From Blattamonas nauphoetae (lineage: Eukaryota > Preaxostyla > Oxymonadida), in NCBI GenBank assembly GCA_033064195.1, contig JARBJD010000028.1, positions 186,001 through 250,000 of the forward strand: DNA of 64,000 nt, read 5' to 3'. Every line of letters begins with the position of its first letter. Positions within the stretch are counted from its first letter, which is position 1. Made by a program: the position numbers and the translations under genes. Positions 48,561 through 60,565 of the stretch are shown here, piece after piece. Under the pieces are notes generated by a model. It saw only the letters and a program-made list of their open reading frames with translations. It did no database searches and was not told the DNA's origin.

Positions 48561-48842
48561 TCAAAATGTCTTCTTCTCCATGTTGATTGTCAGCCTTTCG
48601 AAAATAATGAAATCACACAGGAAAAGATCCGGTGAGTATGGCGGATGTGAGATGAGGGAGAGGCCGGTATTCTTGAAATATTTGGTGAAGGTGGCAGCTT
48701 CCTCCGGTGTTGCGTTGTCATCATGAATATCGGCGGGGAGAGTCTCAGGAATGTTGTTGAAATAGTGATCGATCGGTGCCAGGATCTTATCAATGAAATC
48801 TGTCGCCATCATACAGGTATGGGAATTGGTCCTTGCCAACAA
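48561..48842 (-). pseudogene. Mariner-type transposase remnant
   Basis: A 93-codon frame matches the C-terminal part of mariner transposases: HDDNATPEEAATF corresponds to the second catalytic region (usually HDNARPH), and LISHPPYSPDLFLCDFIIF to the HPPYSPDLAPxDxxLF block with the last Asp. The N-terminal half and DNA-binding domain are missing from this frame, so it is a fragment. It lies about 250 bp from the MITE-like hairpin, which might be a derivative of the same family. Confidence 0.8.
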
Positions 48843-49271
48843 AGATTTGGGCGATCGACGATCATTTCTTGAATTTAATGTTCATCATTACCATTTGCAA
48901 CAAAAGACGCATCGAAAATAGGGAAATTGTAAAATGAAGTTTTCCTTCGGTGGGTCGGCACGATCAACCCTTTGTCGTGAAAAAAGTCAACTTGGCATTT
49001 CGTTCCTGATAACGCCGTACCTTTGAGTAAAGATGTGACTGAACACCGGCCATCTCGAACTTGCCGATAGGGCTCTCAAAAAAAGTAAAACGCACCTCGA
49101 ATCTCCATTTCGAATTTTGTGATCGTCTCCCTTAACTCATGTTTCATCTGATTGAACTGTCAGATGTGATGGGGAGCCATTTTCTGTTATCTACCGAGAC
49201 AAAGAAGGAGACAGACACCAATAGTCAAGTCGTGATACCTCACCTTGCGAACCCATGAGGACACTACGATT

Positions 49272-49320
49272 TTTGCACATCTTTCTTTTCTTTTTCCTAG
49301 ATGAACTCACATTCAAGAAT
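49272..49320 (+). repeat. Direct repeat in the spacer, copy 1
   Basis: About 48 bp (gcacatctttcttttctttt and onward to tgaactcacattc) recur at 50331-50380 with a few mismatches. Copy 2 straddles the inner end of the right arm. Confidence 0.6.
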
Positions 49321-50330
49321 AAATCCGAGAACTTTTGTTGAATTTCAATCACTTTTTGTTCAAATCTGTGACTTTCATTTTCATTTTTGGTCTTCGCTCT
49401 TCAATGTCTTTCGATTTCTTTAATCTTTTTTCCATCATTCTTTTAATCGTCAGCGTGATACCCAGGGTTCGAAACTGCCCCAGGGAGGTTCTTTTCACAG
49501 ACACTTTCGGTATTGACCATCTGTGCCTCTGTAGATTTGTCTGTAAGTTTGTCTGTAGTCGATCCCGTTTGTGTACACCGAATGTGTGGATCGAGACCTC
49601 TCACTTCAAGAATTGTTCTCTTCTTATCATCATCTCATTGACACATTTTCAAAAATATCAGTTGCAATCCTACGGAAAACGCATCTTTTTTGGGCTGATT
49701 TCGTGGTTTTCAGACAGAACGCGATTTGACACAGTTTCGAGTCGAAAAGCTCGCTCTATCCTCCTCTTAGATCTCATCTCAACTGACAGTCTCGTTGGGC
49801 CAGGAATACACCTGTAATCAAGCTTGAAAGTTTGTTCCCTGTTTTTCACTTGATTGAGGAAGTGAATCACCGATAGAGTAGTTTCTTTTCCCCTTTTCAA
49901 CATTTTTCTTCAAGATTCGATGAAACTGGATGACATTCTCTCTGTTCCTCTCCATGAATTGTTCTTATTCACAATACCCATCTCAGGATCACTTCGTCCG
50001 TCTAATTTTTGAGTGCTGTAACTTATCTCAGGATAAAAGTGTTAATGTCTATTTTTTTCGTTGATCGATATTTTGGTCGAAATTGTCATGTTGAAAAAAG
50101 GTTGACATTTCATCATCAGATGATGAGAACCAAAACAAGAGTCTCAACTGGTCTTCGACTTAACTTTTATGTGAAACTATTGGATAAAACAAGGTATTGT
50201 GACATGATTTACCGACTGTAGAAATTTGGAACCCTGGTGATATCCCCCTTGGGTCCAAAAACCAACAACCAACAACGCTGACGTGAGTACTGAAAGTGCG
50301 AACAAAGGACCTCTCATGACACACTTACAT

Positions 50331-50380
50331 TTTGCACAACTTTCTTTTCTTTTTCCTAGTTGAACTCACATTCCTGAATA
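50331..50380 (+). repeat. Direct repeat at the right-arm boundary, copy 2
   Basis: This is the second copy of the repeat at 49272-49320. It ends within a few bases of the point where the right arm of the inverted duplication begins (50375). Confidence 0.6.
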
Positions 50381-51798
50381 AGCTCAATTTGAATGAATTA
50401 TTCTGAAATGGGAGATAAGCAGGTTTCATCTCTGGAATTTCTCATTTGATCGAGAATGCAACTTATAGTCATCCAGATCTGACGTTGCACTTCACCTTGC
50501 GAACCCATCAGGACACTGTGATTTTTTTCTTGGTGTTTTTTTGACAATCTCTTTGATGAAAATACTCTGAGATATCAGGGTGGACAGAAAAACATGTGCG
50601 TGCTCCAGTCGAATTATTCCTCTTTTTCATCAAATTTTGATTTCACACAGAGATGAAAAGATCTTGTGGAGGCTTGAAGTGAGGAGGTAGAGTTGCCGTA
50701 GAACTCCCTCTCGAGAGATCATGGCGATCGCCTTTCACTGACATATACGTGCAATCTTGACAATTTGTTGAAAATGAGAGAAACATGGTGTGAAAACCAG
50801 GACTTTCGCTTTTGCAAGAGAAATAAAGTTATCTGAACAAAATTTGATGTTTCACTTCGCCTTTCAACCCCATCATGACAATATGTTTTATCTTGGCTTT
50901 TTTAAAAGATACTTGAATTTGAACGGATAGAAATCAGAATTTGACAAATGAGAACAATAATGGGATCAAATCGCTCTTCTCACTTCACAGAACAGACTCA
51001 AACGCGAGCCATTTCGCTCTTACTCATGTAATTATGGTCAATTCATTGTGAAATTGAAAATATAAATGAAGTGATGGTGATATGATCGAGAAGCAAAATA
51101 GGGAGTCCAATCGAGGTCAATAGTACAGTCGAACACTGAACAGTGTCCAATCCACTTAATAAGCCAATCAGGTACTCATATCTGCTCGATTATCCTTCAG
51201 CAAGTCTAGACAGACTGGGGTGAGTTGATCAAACCATTACATGTCCATGAGACAATCGACATTCATGAAAGTTGATTTTGGATTGAAATGAGAGTGATAT
51301 GCGAGTCAGAAATGGAAAAGAACAATGATGTGAACGGAAGTGGATGACATGCAGAGAGGGTGATGTTGGTGCATGTGGAAAGGTCAAAAAAGGAAAGAAA
51401 TGCCGGCGAGTTTCATTTCGAAGCAAAAAAACAACAAGAGAAATACAAATAAAGACAAATCAACACATCTGGACACAACAAAGACGACAAAAACGACCAC
51501 AGCAATCACTGTGGATGGTCGGGGTGGAGTGAGACAAGTAAGAAACTAATGCTGACTGTGAAGATAGTGACGTGTTCGTCTTCAACGATGTCAGCATCTA
51601 ACCGTGTCTGAGTGAAGTGGCACTTGAGGTTGCCAATCAAGATGGCCTGATTAGTGTGACGTGTGAGTGGTGTGTGTGATGGTGAGGACGACTGGGTCAA
51701 CTCTGAAATTCGTGATGTGGTTCAGAAGGGCCCAAAGGTCCAGTTTGTGACATGCAAATGAAGACATTCTGTGAAGGGTCGATCGAATGACAGAAAAT

Positions 51799-54700
51799 TT
51801 ACGTTTCAATCCCATTCGGCTCTCGTCCAGTTCCTCCCTTCCCATCAGCCAAGTGTGAGTCTAGCAGCTGCACAATCGAGTCCAACGTCGGTCGGTCGTC
51901 GGGCGACAGATTCAGACAGTTTCGGATCAGACTCACTTTCCATTCTTCGGTCCACGACTCCATCGCTGGCAGCACCCCAATTCCAACCTGACGCTGAGCA
52001 TTCACTCCATCCTGCTCTGCGAACGGCACTTGACCTGTCTCAATTTCCCACAACAGCAGGCCAAGACTAAAAACTGCCGCTTTCGAATCGTTGATCTCTC
52101 CTTTCTTCTCCACCACTTCTGGCGCTCTCCATCTCTCCCCTTCCTTCTGGTTTCTCGACATCAACGAATTCTGGTTCACTGATCCATCCTGTCCTTGACA
52201 TTCTGACAAGAGTGTTTGGTTGCTTAGCGATGCTAGATACGATTCACGAAAAAAAGCAGCTGATGGTTCCAATTGTGGTTCGGCTTCCTTCTTCTTCACG
52301 TCATTCACTTGGAACAGCGGAGTGTCGTCAGCATCCAAAAACACCCACAACGGCGACAGTTGAGTCAGCAGCGGCAAGCGGGGATTCTGTCGAGCAAGCT
52401 GCGCCAGACCTCGTGTCAGCATCTGAACCAGTCGCGGCTTGTCCAGTCCTTGTTCCGACTGTCTGTGCAGTCGGTTGAACAGAGTGTCGTTCGCGTTCAC
52501 TGTCACCACTTCTGTCGTCGGCCCATCACAGCGAACTGCTTCGCGAAGTTCAATCAATTGTCCCTCATCCCTTTTCTCGTTCGAGTTCATCGTGTCAATT
52601 GAGTGCCCAATTTGCCAAGTTCCGATCGTTGTCGGCAGATTGTGGTTGATCATCTTGTGAGTGTTCTTGGCTCGAAGTGCAATCACTTCTCCATTCTCAC
52701 CTTCCATCCTCTCAACTTCCATCGACTCGTCTTTCTCGTCCACCTCCTGAACCTCCAGTTCCTCTTTCTGCACCATCCCGCTTTTCGTTTTGTTCTTCTT
52801 CCGATGAGCTCGACAACAAACAACAATCACAACAATCAAAAACACACAAAACACAACCACAATCACAGGGATCAGCCACGGAAGTGTCTTTCGTGCTGTT
52901 TCAAGTGCTTGTGCCTTCTTCACTGCCGCTGAACTCAACTTCACAACAATCTCGTTCCCTGACGTCTCATCCTTCCCAAACCACAGCCGAGCTCGCCATT
53001 CCATCGTCCAATCCAGTCTTGACTTCCAATCCGACACATCCATTTCAAGAGACACTCCTGTTTCGGTGAAGGCTGTCGTGTTCAATTCTGTCAACGAAAC
53101 TGTCGCATTCTTTCCATATTTTTGAACTTTCTCATCCCATTCTCGAACCTCCACTCCAAGTCCACATGGAATCAACCGCGTCCCAACAAGCGAGATCCCA
53201 ATCTTGTCCGATGTCTGCTTCACTGATGTTGCGTCCGTGTTGAGCGAAGGGATGAACATGGGTGCTCTCGCGACCTCTTCCTTTCCAGTGATCGTGCAAT
53301 CGTCTGAAGAGATCCACGCCGATGGCGAATCTTTCGATCCATCCCCGTTCATCGTTCCATCAATCTCGATCACTCCTCCTTCCGAACAGTGGATGTTTAG
53401 ACGAAGTGACGGGAATGAAGGATCGTTTGGATCATTGTTGGAGAATGTCGGCGAAATCACTGTCAACGAACCATTCTTCATGTTAACTGCTCCTTGCGTC
53501 AGCTGAGTGAGGGGAGTGGACTGGATTGTTGTGTTGCATGAATCAAGAATGAGAATTCCTGTTGTCCAGGTGCATATGTCTTCGTCGCAGGAGGACGATA
53601 TTGTCGTTGGTCCATGAAGCGATGCGTCTTTCAAAACGATCGTTGAGTCAGTCGAAGAGACAAGGTGGAATGACGATGGTTGGGAATCAAGCACAACATT
53701 CACATGACGGATCTCGAAGAATGAGTCACGAACAACAATCAGAGTTGTGTCGTCTTCATTCGACCACGCTGATGATGAAGACGAAGCAGATGAAGGAATG
53801 CGAAGAGTCGGCTCAGTCTGGCTTCCATTCGTCACAAGAACATGCATCCCCGAAGAAACCACAATCCGAGTCGACAGTGACGACGAGTCGACGATCCCAA
53901 AACTCACTCGACCAATCCCAACTCCTTCCGCAATCCTCCACCCAACTCCAATCGACACACAAGGCCGAGAATGCTCTCCACAGAACACACTCGTGTCTGA
54001 CGTTGAGCCAGAATCGGCGTAGATGAACAACTCGGTTGGTGACAACCCAGTTGTGTCTGAAACGTCATCATCGTAGAACGTGGCTCCTTCCTCATCAAGT
54101 GGGGCGATCGAGGTGATTGTGTATTTCGTGTTGAACTGAAGTGAGTCCGACCATCCAATCGGCATCTCTTCTGACAATCCTTTGGTTTTGGAGGTGATTG
54201 TGGCGGAGAACGAGAGAGACGAAGTCAGACTCACACGAACGAGACTCCCAACAACGATGTCTGTTCCAGACAGCGAGACTCGGCAGCTCGTGTTCAGAAA
54301 GTTGGAGAACGAAAACACCATCTTCGTCACTTTTGGAGAATATGGAACTGTCATCAGTGTCTCTTCAACATGGAATCCGCTGGTTGTCGAGGCTGAGCGA
54401 AGCAAAATGTATTCTCCCCCAAATTTCACTTTGTCCACTCCCTCTTCTTCTCCTGCCAAGAATTCGGCTTGGCAGTGAGTCTCGCATATCACAAATACTT
54501 CGTCCAAAGAGTCGATGACGCCATGTTCGTCCTTCAGACCAACTTTCCCCAATCCGGATCTCAGTGCTCGGCCGATCATCACAACTTCCACCTTCGTTCG
54601 TTCTTTGTTCAGTTTTCTGCTCTCAATCGACACAATTCGAGGCGGTTCAGGAAGAACACTGAAATCCACATTGTCGTCCACTTTCGAAGACATTCCTGGC

Positions 54701-57700
54701 ACTGTGAAGTCAGTCACACGATACGAACAGCCATACGCAAGAGGAGAGTCTGGATTTCCGAAAATCAGGATTGTCAGAGCGTGCGAGGTCGAATCCAAAT
54801 CTCCACTCAACGTGCCTGGGATCTCCACCACATCTTCACTCAGCTCATTTTCAGAGATGATTCGGGCGAGGGAGAGAGTGAAGGTCTTCTCTCCCACCAA
54901 AGAGACTCCAGAAATCGTAACAATAGCTGATTTCTCTGAATGTCCTTCCAAATCACATTCCACTTCCACAATCCGAGCTGGTGAGCCTGGTGTTACGAAT
55001 AACGGCGCGGAGACAACTGCCACAACTGACGAGACAGAGCTGGTCATCGAAGAAACTGAATAGCTTGAGGCGTATCGAAGAGAATCTGTTTTGTTGTACA
55101 CCTCCACTCTCAATGAGCCAGATGCGAGCGAGGCAGAGGGAACAGGGATGGACACAGTCTCTGACGAAGAGGCAGTGTTGGTCACGAGAAGGAGGAAGTC
55201 TTCCGATGGCATCAGAGAGGTGGTCAGCGAGAGGATGAAGAAATCTGGGTCAGAAGAATCGAGCGAGCATGAAATGGAGGAAAGAGTCGGTCCAGATGGA
55301 GTGGTGAACGATGAGACTGAGAAGAGAATGTGTTCGTCTTCCTTCCCATCCACTTTCTGTGTCACTGATGAGACATCGTAAGTTGTGCCGTATTTCAACT
55401 GTCCTGCTCCTCCAATCGCGATCGGTGCTGATGTTCCGGTTGTATCTGAAGAGAATGTCACACTGAACGAATGAGATGAGTTCAGAACTACCTCAAATGT
55501 CGACCCAGAAGGAAGATCTGTTCCTTCCACTGACAGTACGAACGACGACGACGATGTCGACACAGGAACATTGATCTTTGTGATTCTGTGAGGAAGAGGA
55601 ATCTCGACGAAGAGATTCGCATTCACGACAATCTCATCGTCACCCGATCCAACTGACACAACTTTGTACCTTCCTCCAAAAACCACATGAGTGCTGTTCT
55701 CCTCTTCTCCAATCAAGAATCTCCCAAAGCATTTCGTCGATGTCACATCGAAGATCGGTCCAGACGATGACACTTGCCCAGAATCTCCCAACATCACTAC
55801 TGTCTGTCCGAGAGAGACAAATCCACTTCCTTCCAACTCCACCACAGCCATGTCTCGAGCTCCGTTCAGATGGCAATCCACATCGTCAATCCGAGCTGGT
55901 TCGTCTGGTGTTGTGAATGTGATTATATTACAACACACAATTGCTTCCTCGGCTTGCTGATCTTGCTTCCACACAACTTTCCTGACTTCGTATTTTGTCG
56001 ACCAATCCAGCCGTCCATCAGCTGTGGAAGGGTAGAGAGACGCTGTCCCTTTCAGAGTCGTCGAGTCTTGCCATTCGAGAGAGATATTCCATTTCGTCGA
56101 TTCCTTCCACACTTCCATCCAATAACTCCCTTCCACAAGATCCTTTCCACGAACAACGATTTCTGTTGTGTTGGAATCCAGAAGTGTGGCTTCGGCATGG
56201 GCAATGAATGACGGGAGTGGGATGTCGTATCCGACAATCGCTGCCGATCGAGGAATGTATGTCGCATTTGGTAGGATTCCACTCGCTCCGGACGTGACTG
56301 TCGCTTGTCCAATCGAGGATGTCGCTCCTTCGCTTCCAAAGACAACATGCACGAGTCGAGGCACATTCGATCCATCCAGCAGAATTCCCATCGAGCCTTT
56401 GATCGCTGATTCTGTTGACACAGTCACGACGGCTTGATTCTCACTGAAGACGACAGACATGGAACTGATGGAAACTTTCGAAGCGATCTGTGGAATGAGA
56501 TTGCTGTTGGAGACCTTTCCAGTCAGGAAATAAACGTTTGGAGATCCAGAAGTGGAGTCACAGAATCTGACCATTCCGGATGTGAGTTCCGACGAAAGGA
56601 TGAAGTAGAGGTAGAGATCTCTCCCCTGCGGGGTGGCGGCTGATGAACAGTCCCTAAATTGCAGAAAATCGAGATCGATGGGTATCGATCCATAATACGC
56701 GAATGCTCCTCCTCGATCGTCCGACACACACAACGCGAAAGTGCAGTTGGAGAGGGTGATCGGAGAGTTTTCGAGATACAAAGCACCACCGTACTCAGCT
56801 TGGCATTGTTCAAAGAAACTGTTTTCGATTTTGATCAAAGATAGATAAGATATGAACGCAACTCCACCGCAACAGCTCCCACCTCCAAGGGCCGTACACT
56901 CTGTGAAAGAGGAGTCTGAAATAGAGACAGGGAGTTTCAATGAAACCTGATAAACAACACAGATAGTTCCTCCATCATCACCAACTCCAGTGCAGCTGCA
57001 TTTGTGGAAGAAGCACTGCGCGACGGTGAGTGAGGACCGCGTCTCAAAGAGGAAGATAGCAGCTCCTCCCTGCAGGTTTGCATTCACAGCAATGATCAAA
57101 TTGCTGAATGTGCAGAGGGTGTACGAGACCGAGGTGACGGACGATGTCACGTTCTTCAGGCGGCCGATGTGAGTTTGGGTGATGTTCTTGTTGATGAAGT
57201 CTTTCACTTAGTTCGAAGCTCGTTGACAGTTCGAGAATGAGGAGTTTTGACAAACAAGATTCCCTCCCACATTCGCGTCCAGCATTCCTGTCCCCAAGTT
57301 GTGGTTCGTGCTGTCCGACATCGAGCATCCAATCACTCGCTGCAACACTTCACTCCCGAACAGCTGCCCAGACGACGAGCAGCGAAGAGAGGAAGTCATG
57401 TTGACAAAGAACGACGAGGAGAGACTGGTCTCCATTTCGACATCGTTTCCAAGGGGAGGCAGGGACGATGCATGATCAGCCAGACCAAACGAGAAGAGAG
57501 GGCCAGTTCCTGACGAAAATGAAGTCAATTCGAAAGTGAGGCCAGTTCCAAAGATCGAAATCCTGTTCTCCTGATTTGGCAGGAAAGAAGACGTGTCTTT
57601 GAGACAATCGACTGACAGCCATGGTGAGGTGTGGAAAAGTCCTACGAGAGGAGGCAGGGCGGCAGAGTTCGAGAGGTGAGTGATTGACGAGAGAACAATA

Positions 57701-58236
57701 GTTGACACCGACTTCTCGTCTATCAATCCAATTCTGGTCATGAATGGAGATGATATTACGTTTGATGTGATCGAACTTGACGAAAGGCTAACAGTGGAGC
57801 TTGAAACCAAACAGAAGCCGTTGTTTTCGGAATCACACATCACATGGACTCCACAGGCCGAAAAAGTGCTATTTGAAACATCGAACATGAAATTCGATGT
57901 TGATCCTGTTCGGCTGTTCCAGTTTCGGGTGTTGGTTTGTCTGATTCTTGTTCGGAGTGGAACTTCGGACGAAGAACGAGATTCAGAATTCGCTTCATGA
58001 TTCGGTGGGAACAGGAACGTAACATCATTACCCTTCAAAGAGAATCCTTCGGATTGAATCTGGATGGTGGATGAGATCACGAGATCAGCATCGAGCTGGA
58101 TTTCGTGATGTCGGAGATCTTCGTTGACTTGACGGTCATAAAATGTGTTAAGATTGGATGGGAATGCAGAAAAGCAAGTTTGGGATTGAGATTGTGCTGA
58201 AAGGAGGACCTGGGCAACGACGAGGATGCTGTTCAT
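51799..58236 (-). pseudogene. Type I membrane receptor-like pseudokinase, stop-interrupted copy (right arm)
   Basis: The start is ATG 58236 (signal peptide MNSILVVAQVLLSAQS). The same layout as the left copy is present without the transposon: beta-helix repeats (GGAAIFLFETRSSL, CGGVAFIS, GGALYLEN, NCTFALC), beta-sandwich-like repeats, a transmembrane helix near 52810-52875 and a C-terminal pseudokinase (RWRAPEVV, WEIETGQVPF; no HRD or DFG). The frame is open throughout except for one TAA at 57208-57210, where the left copy reads Asp in SNDVKVF. From residue about 345 onward 1802 codons are uninterrupted, so the lesion may be recent. The family likely displays a beta-rich ectodomain at the surface; ligand unknown. 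Confidence 0.8.
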
Positions 58237-58825
58237 TGACACGCTACCAACTTTCCATATCCGGCAGCCCAACATCAATTTCAAACCATTCAATCTAATG
58301 ATTGGTTTAAGATCTTTCATAGCTTCTTCCTTTGTGTATGGAGCAAGAAATGATGACGTTTGGGAATTCGTGCCGGAACGTCGTAAATACCGTTGAAATC
58401 GGTAGAAAGTCAAGTCTATCAAAAGAATACTGTGATAATGTTGACAGGAACTGACATGACTGACATGGTATGGATGAAACACGTCAATAAGATGCACACT
58501 GAGTGTTTCGATATCCATCCAAACTTCTCGAACTAGATGTGTGAAAATATCACCAGAATTCGTTCATATTTACAAAATCATGAAAGAAAGGATGATCAGA
58601 TCCAACGATCAGGTCGTTAAAGAACTTTTTTGTGGGAAGGATGATCACAGTGAGATATGGCGATTAATCATATCTTAAACCACAAAAAATTGACAATAAG
58701 TTTCCGAAAAGTCAATTCAATGGAGAGTCAAAGCCTTTAGAATCAGGAAAATGTGTGTTTCCACCAAGGCGAGAGAAACTGATGCCTTCATCATTGAGAG
58801 AGGGGTTGCCTTCAACATCGTTGTC
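58237..58825. other. Intergenic upstream of the right receptor gene
   Basis: This is the right-arm counterpart of 37676-38450. The frame stays open upstream of the chosen start to 58518, and that part is similar to the left arm, but I treat it as 5' flank because the signal peptide begins at 58236. No other gene is seen. Confidence 0.5.
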
Positions 58826-59346
58826 TCATTCACATTGAACACGATGCTTTTCTTCGGGCGATTCGATTCCCGCCACACCGCTTCTGTTTTGTCCTTCGGA
58901 TTCCTGATCCATCCACTCCCGTTCCTCTTCTGACCCCATCTCCCACTCAACCTGTCTGCATCCTCCCCATGTGGTCAGGAGAGATGAGAAGTCCATTCCA
59001 ACAATCCACTTCTTCAGATTCGTTCGATGAATCGAATCCAGAAGTCCACCAATCACAACGATCCCACTTTCATAATCCGACAGAAACGACGACTGTGACA
59101 CGGCAACCATCACCACATCCAACAATCCATGCTTCACCAACTCCATCCGCTCCTCATCAGAACACGTCAGAACGAGGCGATGGAACATTTCGAGAGTGAC
59201 AGAGACAACAGCTGGAGTAGAACGCCTGAAAAGAAGATGAAGGGAAAAATAACAGACTTTAGTTGATCGAGCTTGGGAAGAGAACTCTCCATAATTCGAC
59301 TGGACAAAGGATGGTCAGAAGTGGAGAGTCGGGCAAAGAGGGAATG

Positions 59347-59435
59347 GGTATGTATAGAGACAGATCTGATTTTGTATACACACAGATCTAAATTTGGTAT
59401 ACGCACAGATCTGTCGGATACACACAGATCTGTCA
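59347..59435 (+). repeat. Left TIR of the 4.07-kb element
   Basis: This TIR contains three to four copies of a tatacacacagatctg-type motif. It is the inverse of 63323-63414, with small differences in the later motif copies. Confidence 0.85.
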
Positions 59436-59640
59436 ATATGTTCATAATTTTCGACTATTTCACACATTTCTTCTCTGATTTATCAACAAAACAAATTGTA
59501 TGTCCCTCTACCCCCTTTAAAACCACAACTGTCGAAAAAGTTGGACCAGAGGAACTGATCTAGCCACAATAAGTTCAAAACGCATCTCAGGTGTGACAAG
59601 GTGAGGTGAGGGATGACAGCGATCGGATATGAGGGAGGAT

Positions 59641-60099
59641 TCATGTCATAGTTTTGTTGATGACGCGGTGTTGTGCAGGAGTGGTGGCGAATGCGAGGAT
59701 CGGAGAAAGGGCGACAGGGGTTGAGAGGGGAGAAATAGGGAGTTGCGGGAGTGTCTGAGGTTGGGGAGGGTGTTTGGTGGGGCTGGAGGTGTTTCGGCGA
59801 GATGCGAGTGCTCTGTGGTTGGTCGGAGCAGGCGATGGTTCTTCTTCATATTGTTCACCTTCAATGTCGTCTTCTGCAAGGATTTCAGATTGTTCTTCTT
59901 CTTTATCCTCCTCATTATCCATCGCTGCTGCTTTTTCTTGTGTGATTTGCTTGATTTCTGCTGTTTCCCACTCTGACCATTCCCCAGCTTGAGTCCGGCG
60001 CTCGTTCTCCGCTATGATCGGTGCTGATTCCTCCATCGGCCACATAACCCGCTGGTCGACCAAATCATACCTCTTCACCTGCTGTAGCACCCCAAACAA
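59641..60099 (-). other. Acidic Pro/Ser-rich reading frame inside the 4.07-kb element
   Basis: The 152-codon frame has a Glu/Asp-rich middle (DNEEDKEEEQSEILAEDD) and a Pro/Thr/Ser-rich tail. No family is recognised. Nearby minus-strand frames (60172-60350) read EIALLREYSPKVDILPDLRM and may belong to the same gene. Whether any of it is expressed cannot be told. Confidence 0.3.
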
Positions 60100-60565
60100 G
60101 ACTCGGGTGGTGGAGTGACGTCTGAACCGCTCTCGAACTCCACAATAAGTCCGGTGATGTTCTTCGCACGTTTATACAAAGTATGTTGTACGATTGTTGA
60201 CCTCCTCCACTTGTGAGGATGGAATGTCTCTGAATCCGTTGATTTCGATTTCCAACATTCTGAGATCTGGTAGTATGTCAACTTTAGGTGAATATTCTCG
60301 GAGGAGTGCGATTTCTTTTTCGCAATCTGCAAAAGTTGCAATATTTCCAACTCCTGTCACCAGATCGGCGAGAGGGAGAGCAGCTTTGTTGGTGACTTCC
60401 TTTCTGGCAGTTCAATCATCATGAATTCGTGTTTCCAGGACTAGGCGTAGGTCCAGTAGAAAAAACATGAGATGGGGTGGCGAGTGGGGACGATTTGGTT
60501 GAGGATATCCGAACCTTCCGAGGAGGAAACTGCTTGGATGGAACAGTGTTTGAGTTGATGGGAAG

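Larger units (their letters stand above)
47949..50374. other. Spacer at the centre of the inverted duplication
   Basis: This 2426-bp sequence is unique relative to the arms. It holds a MITE-like hairpin (47975-48308), a mariner transposase remnant (48561-48842), a third copy of the gatgggttcgcaaggtgag motif (about 49235-49262, minus strand) and one half of a direct repeat (49272-49320). The rest, including 49335-50220, contains only short frames without recognisable protein sequence. Confidence 0.6.

Noticed and set aside
49455-49500. tRNA-like ggttcgaaac box
   Set aside because: Only a B-box-like string is present. I see no A box, no cloverleaf and no matching acceptor stem.
49448-50285. 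Possible inverted-repeat element bounded by cgtcagcg and cgctgacg with ccagggttc-type sequences
   Set aside because: The matches are only 8 and about 13 bp, with mismatches, and no target duplication is visible.
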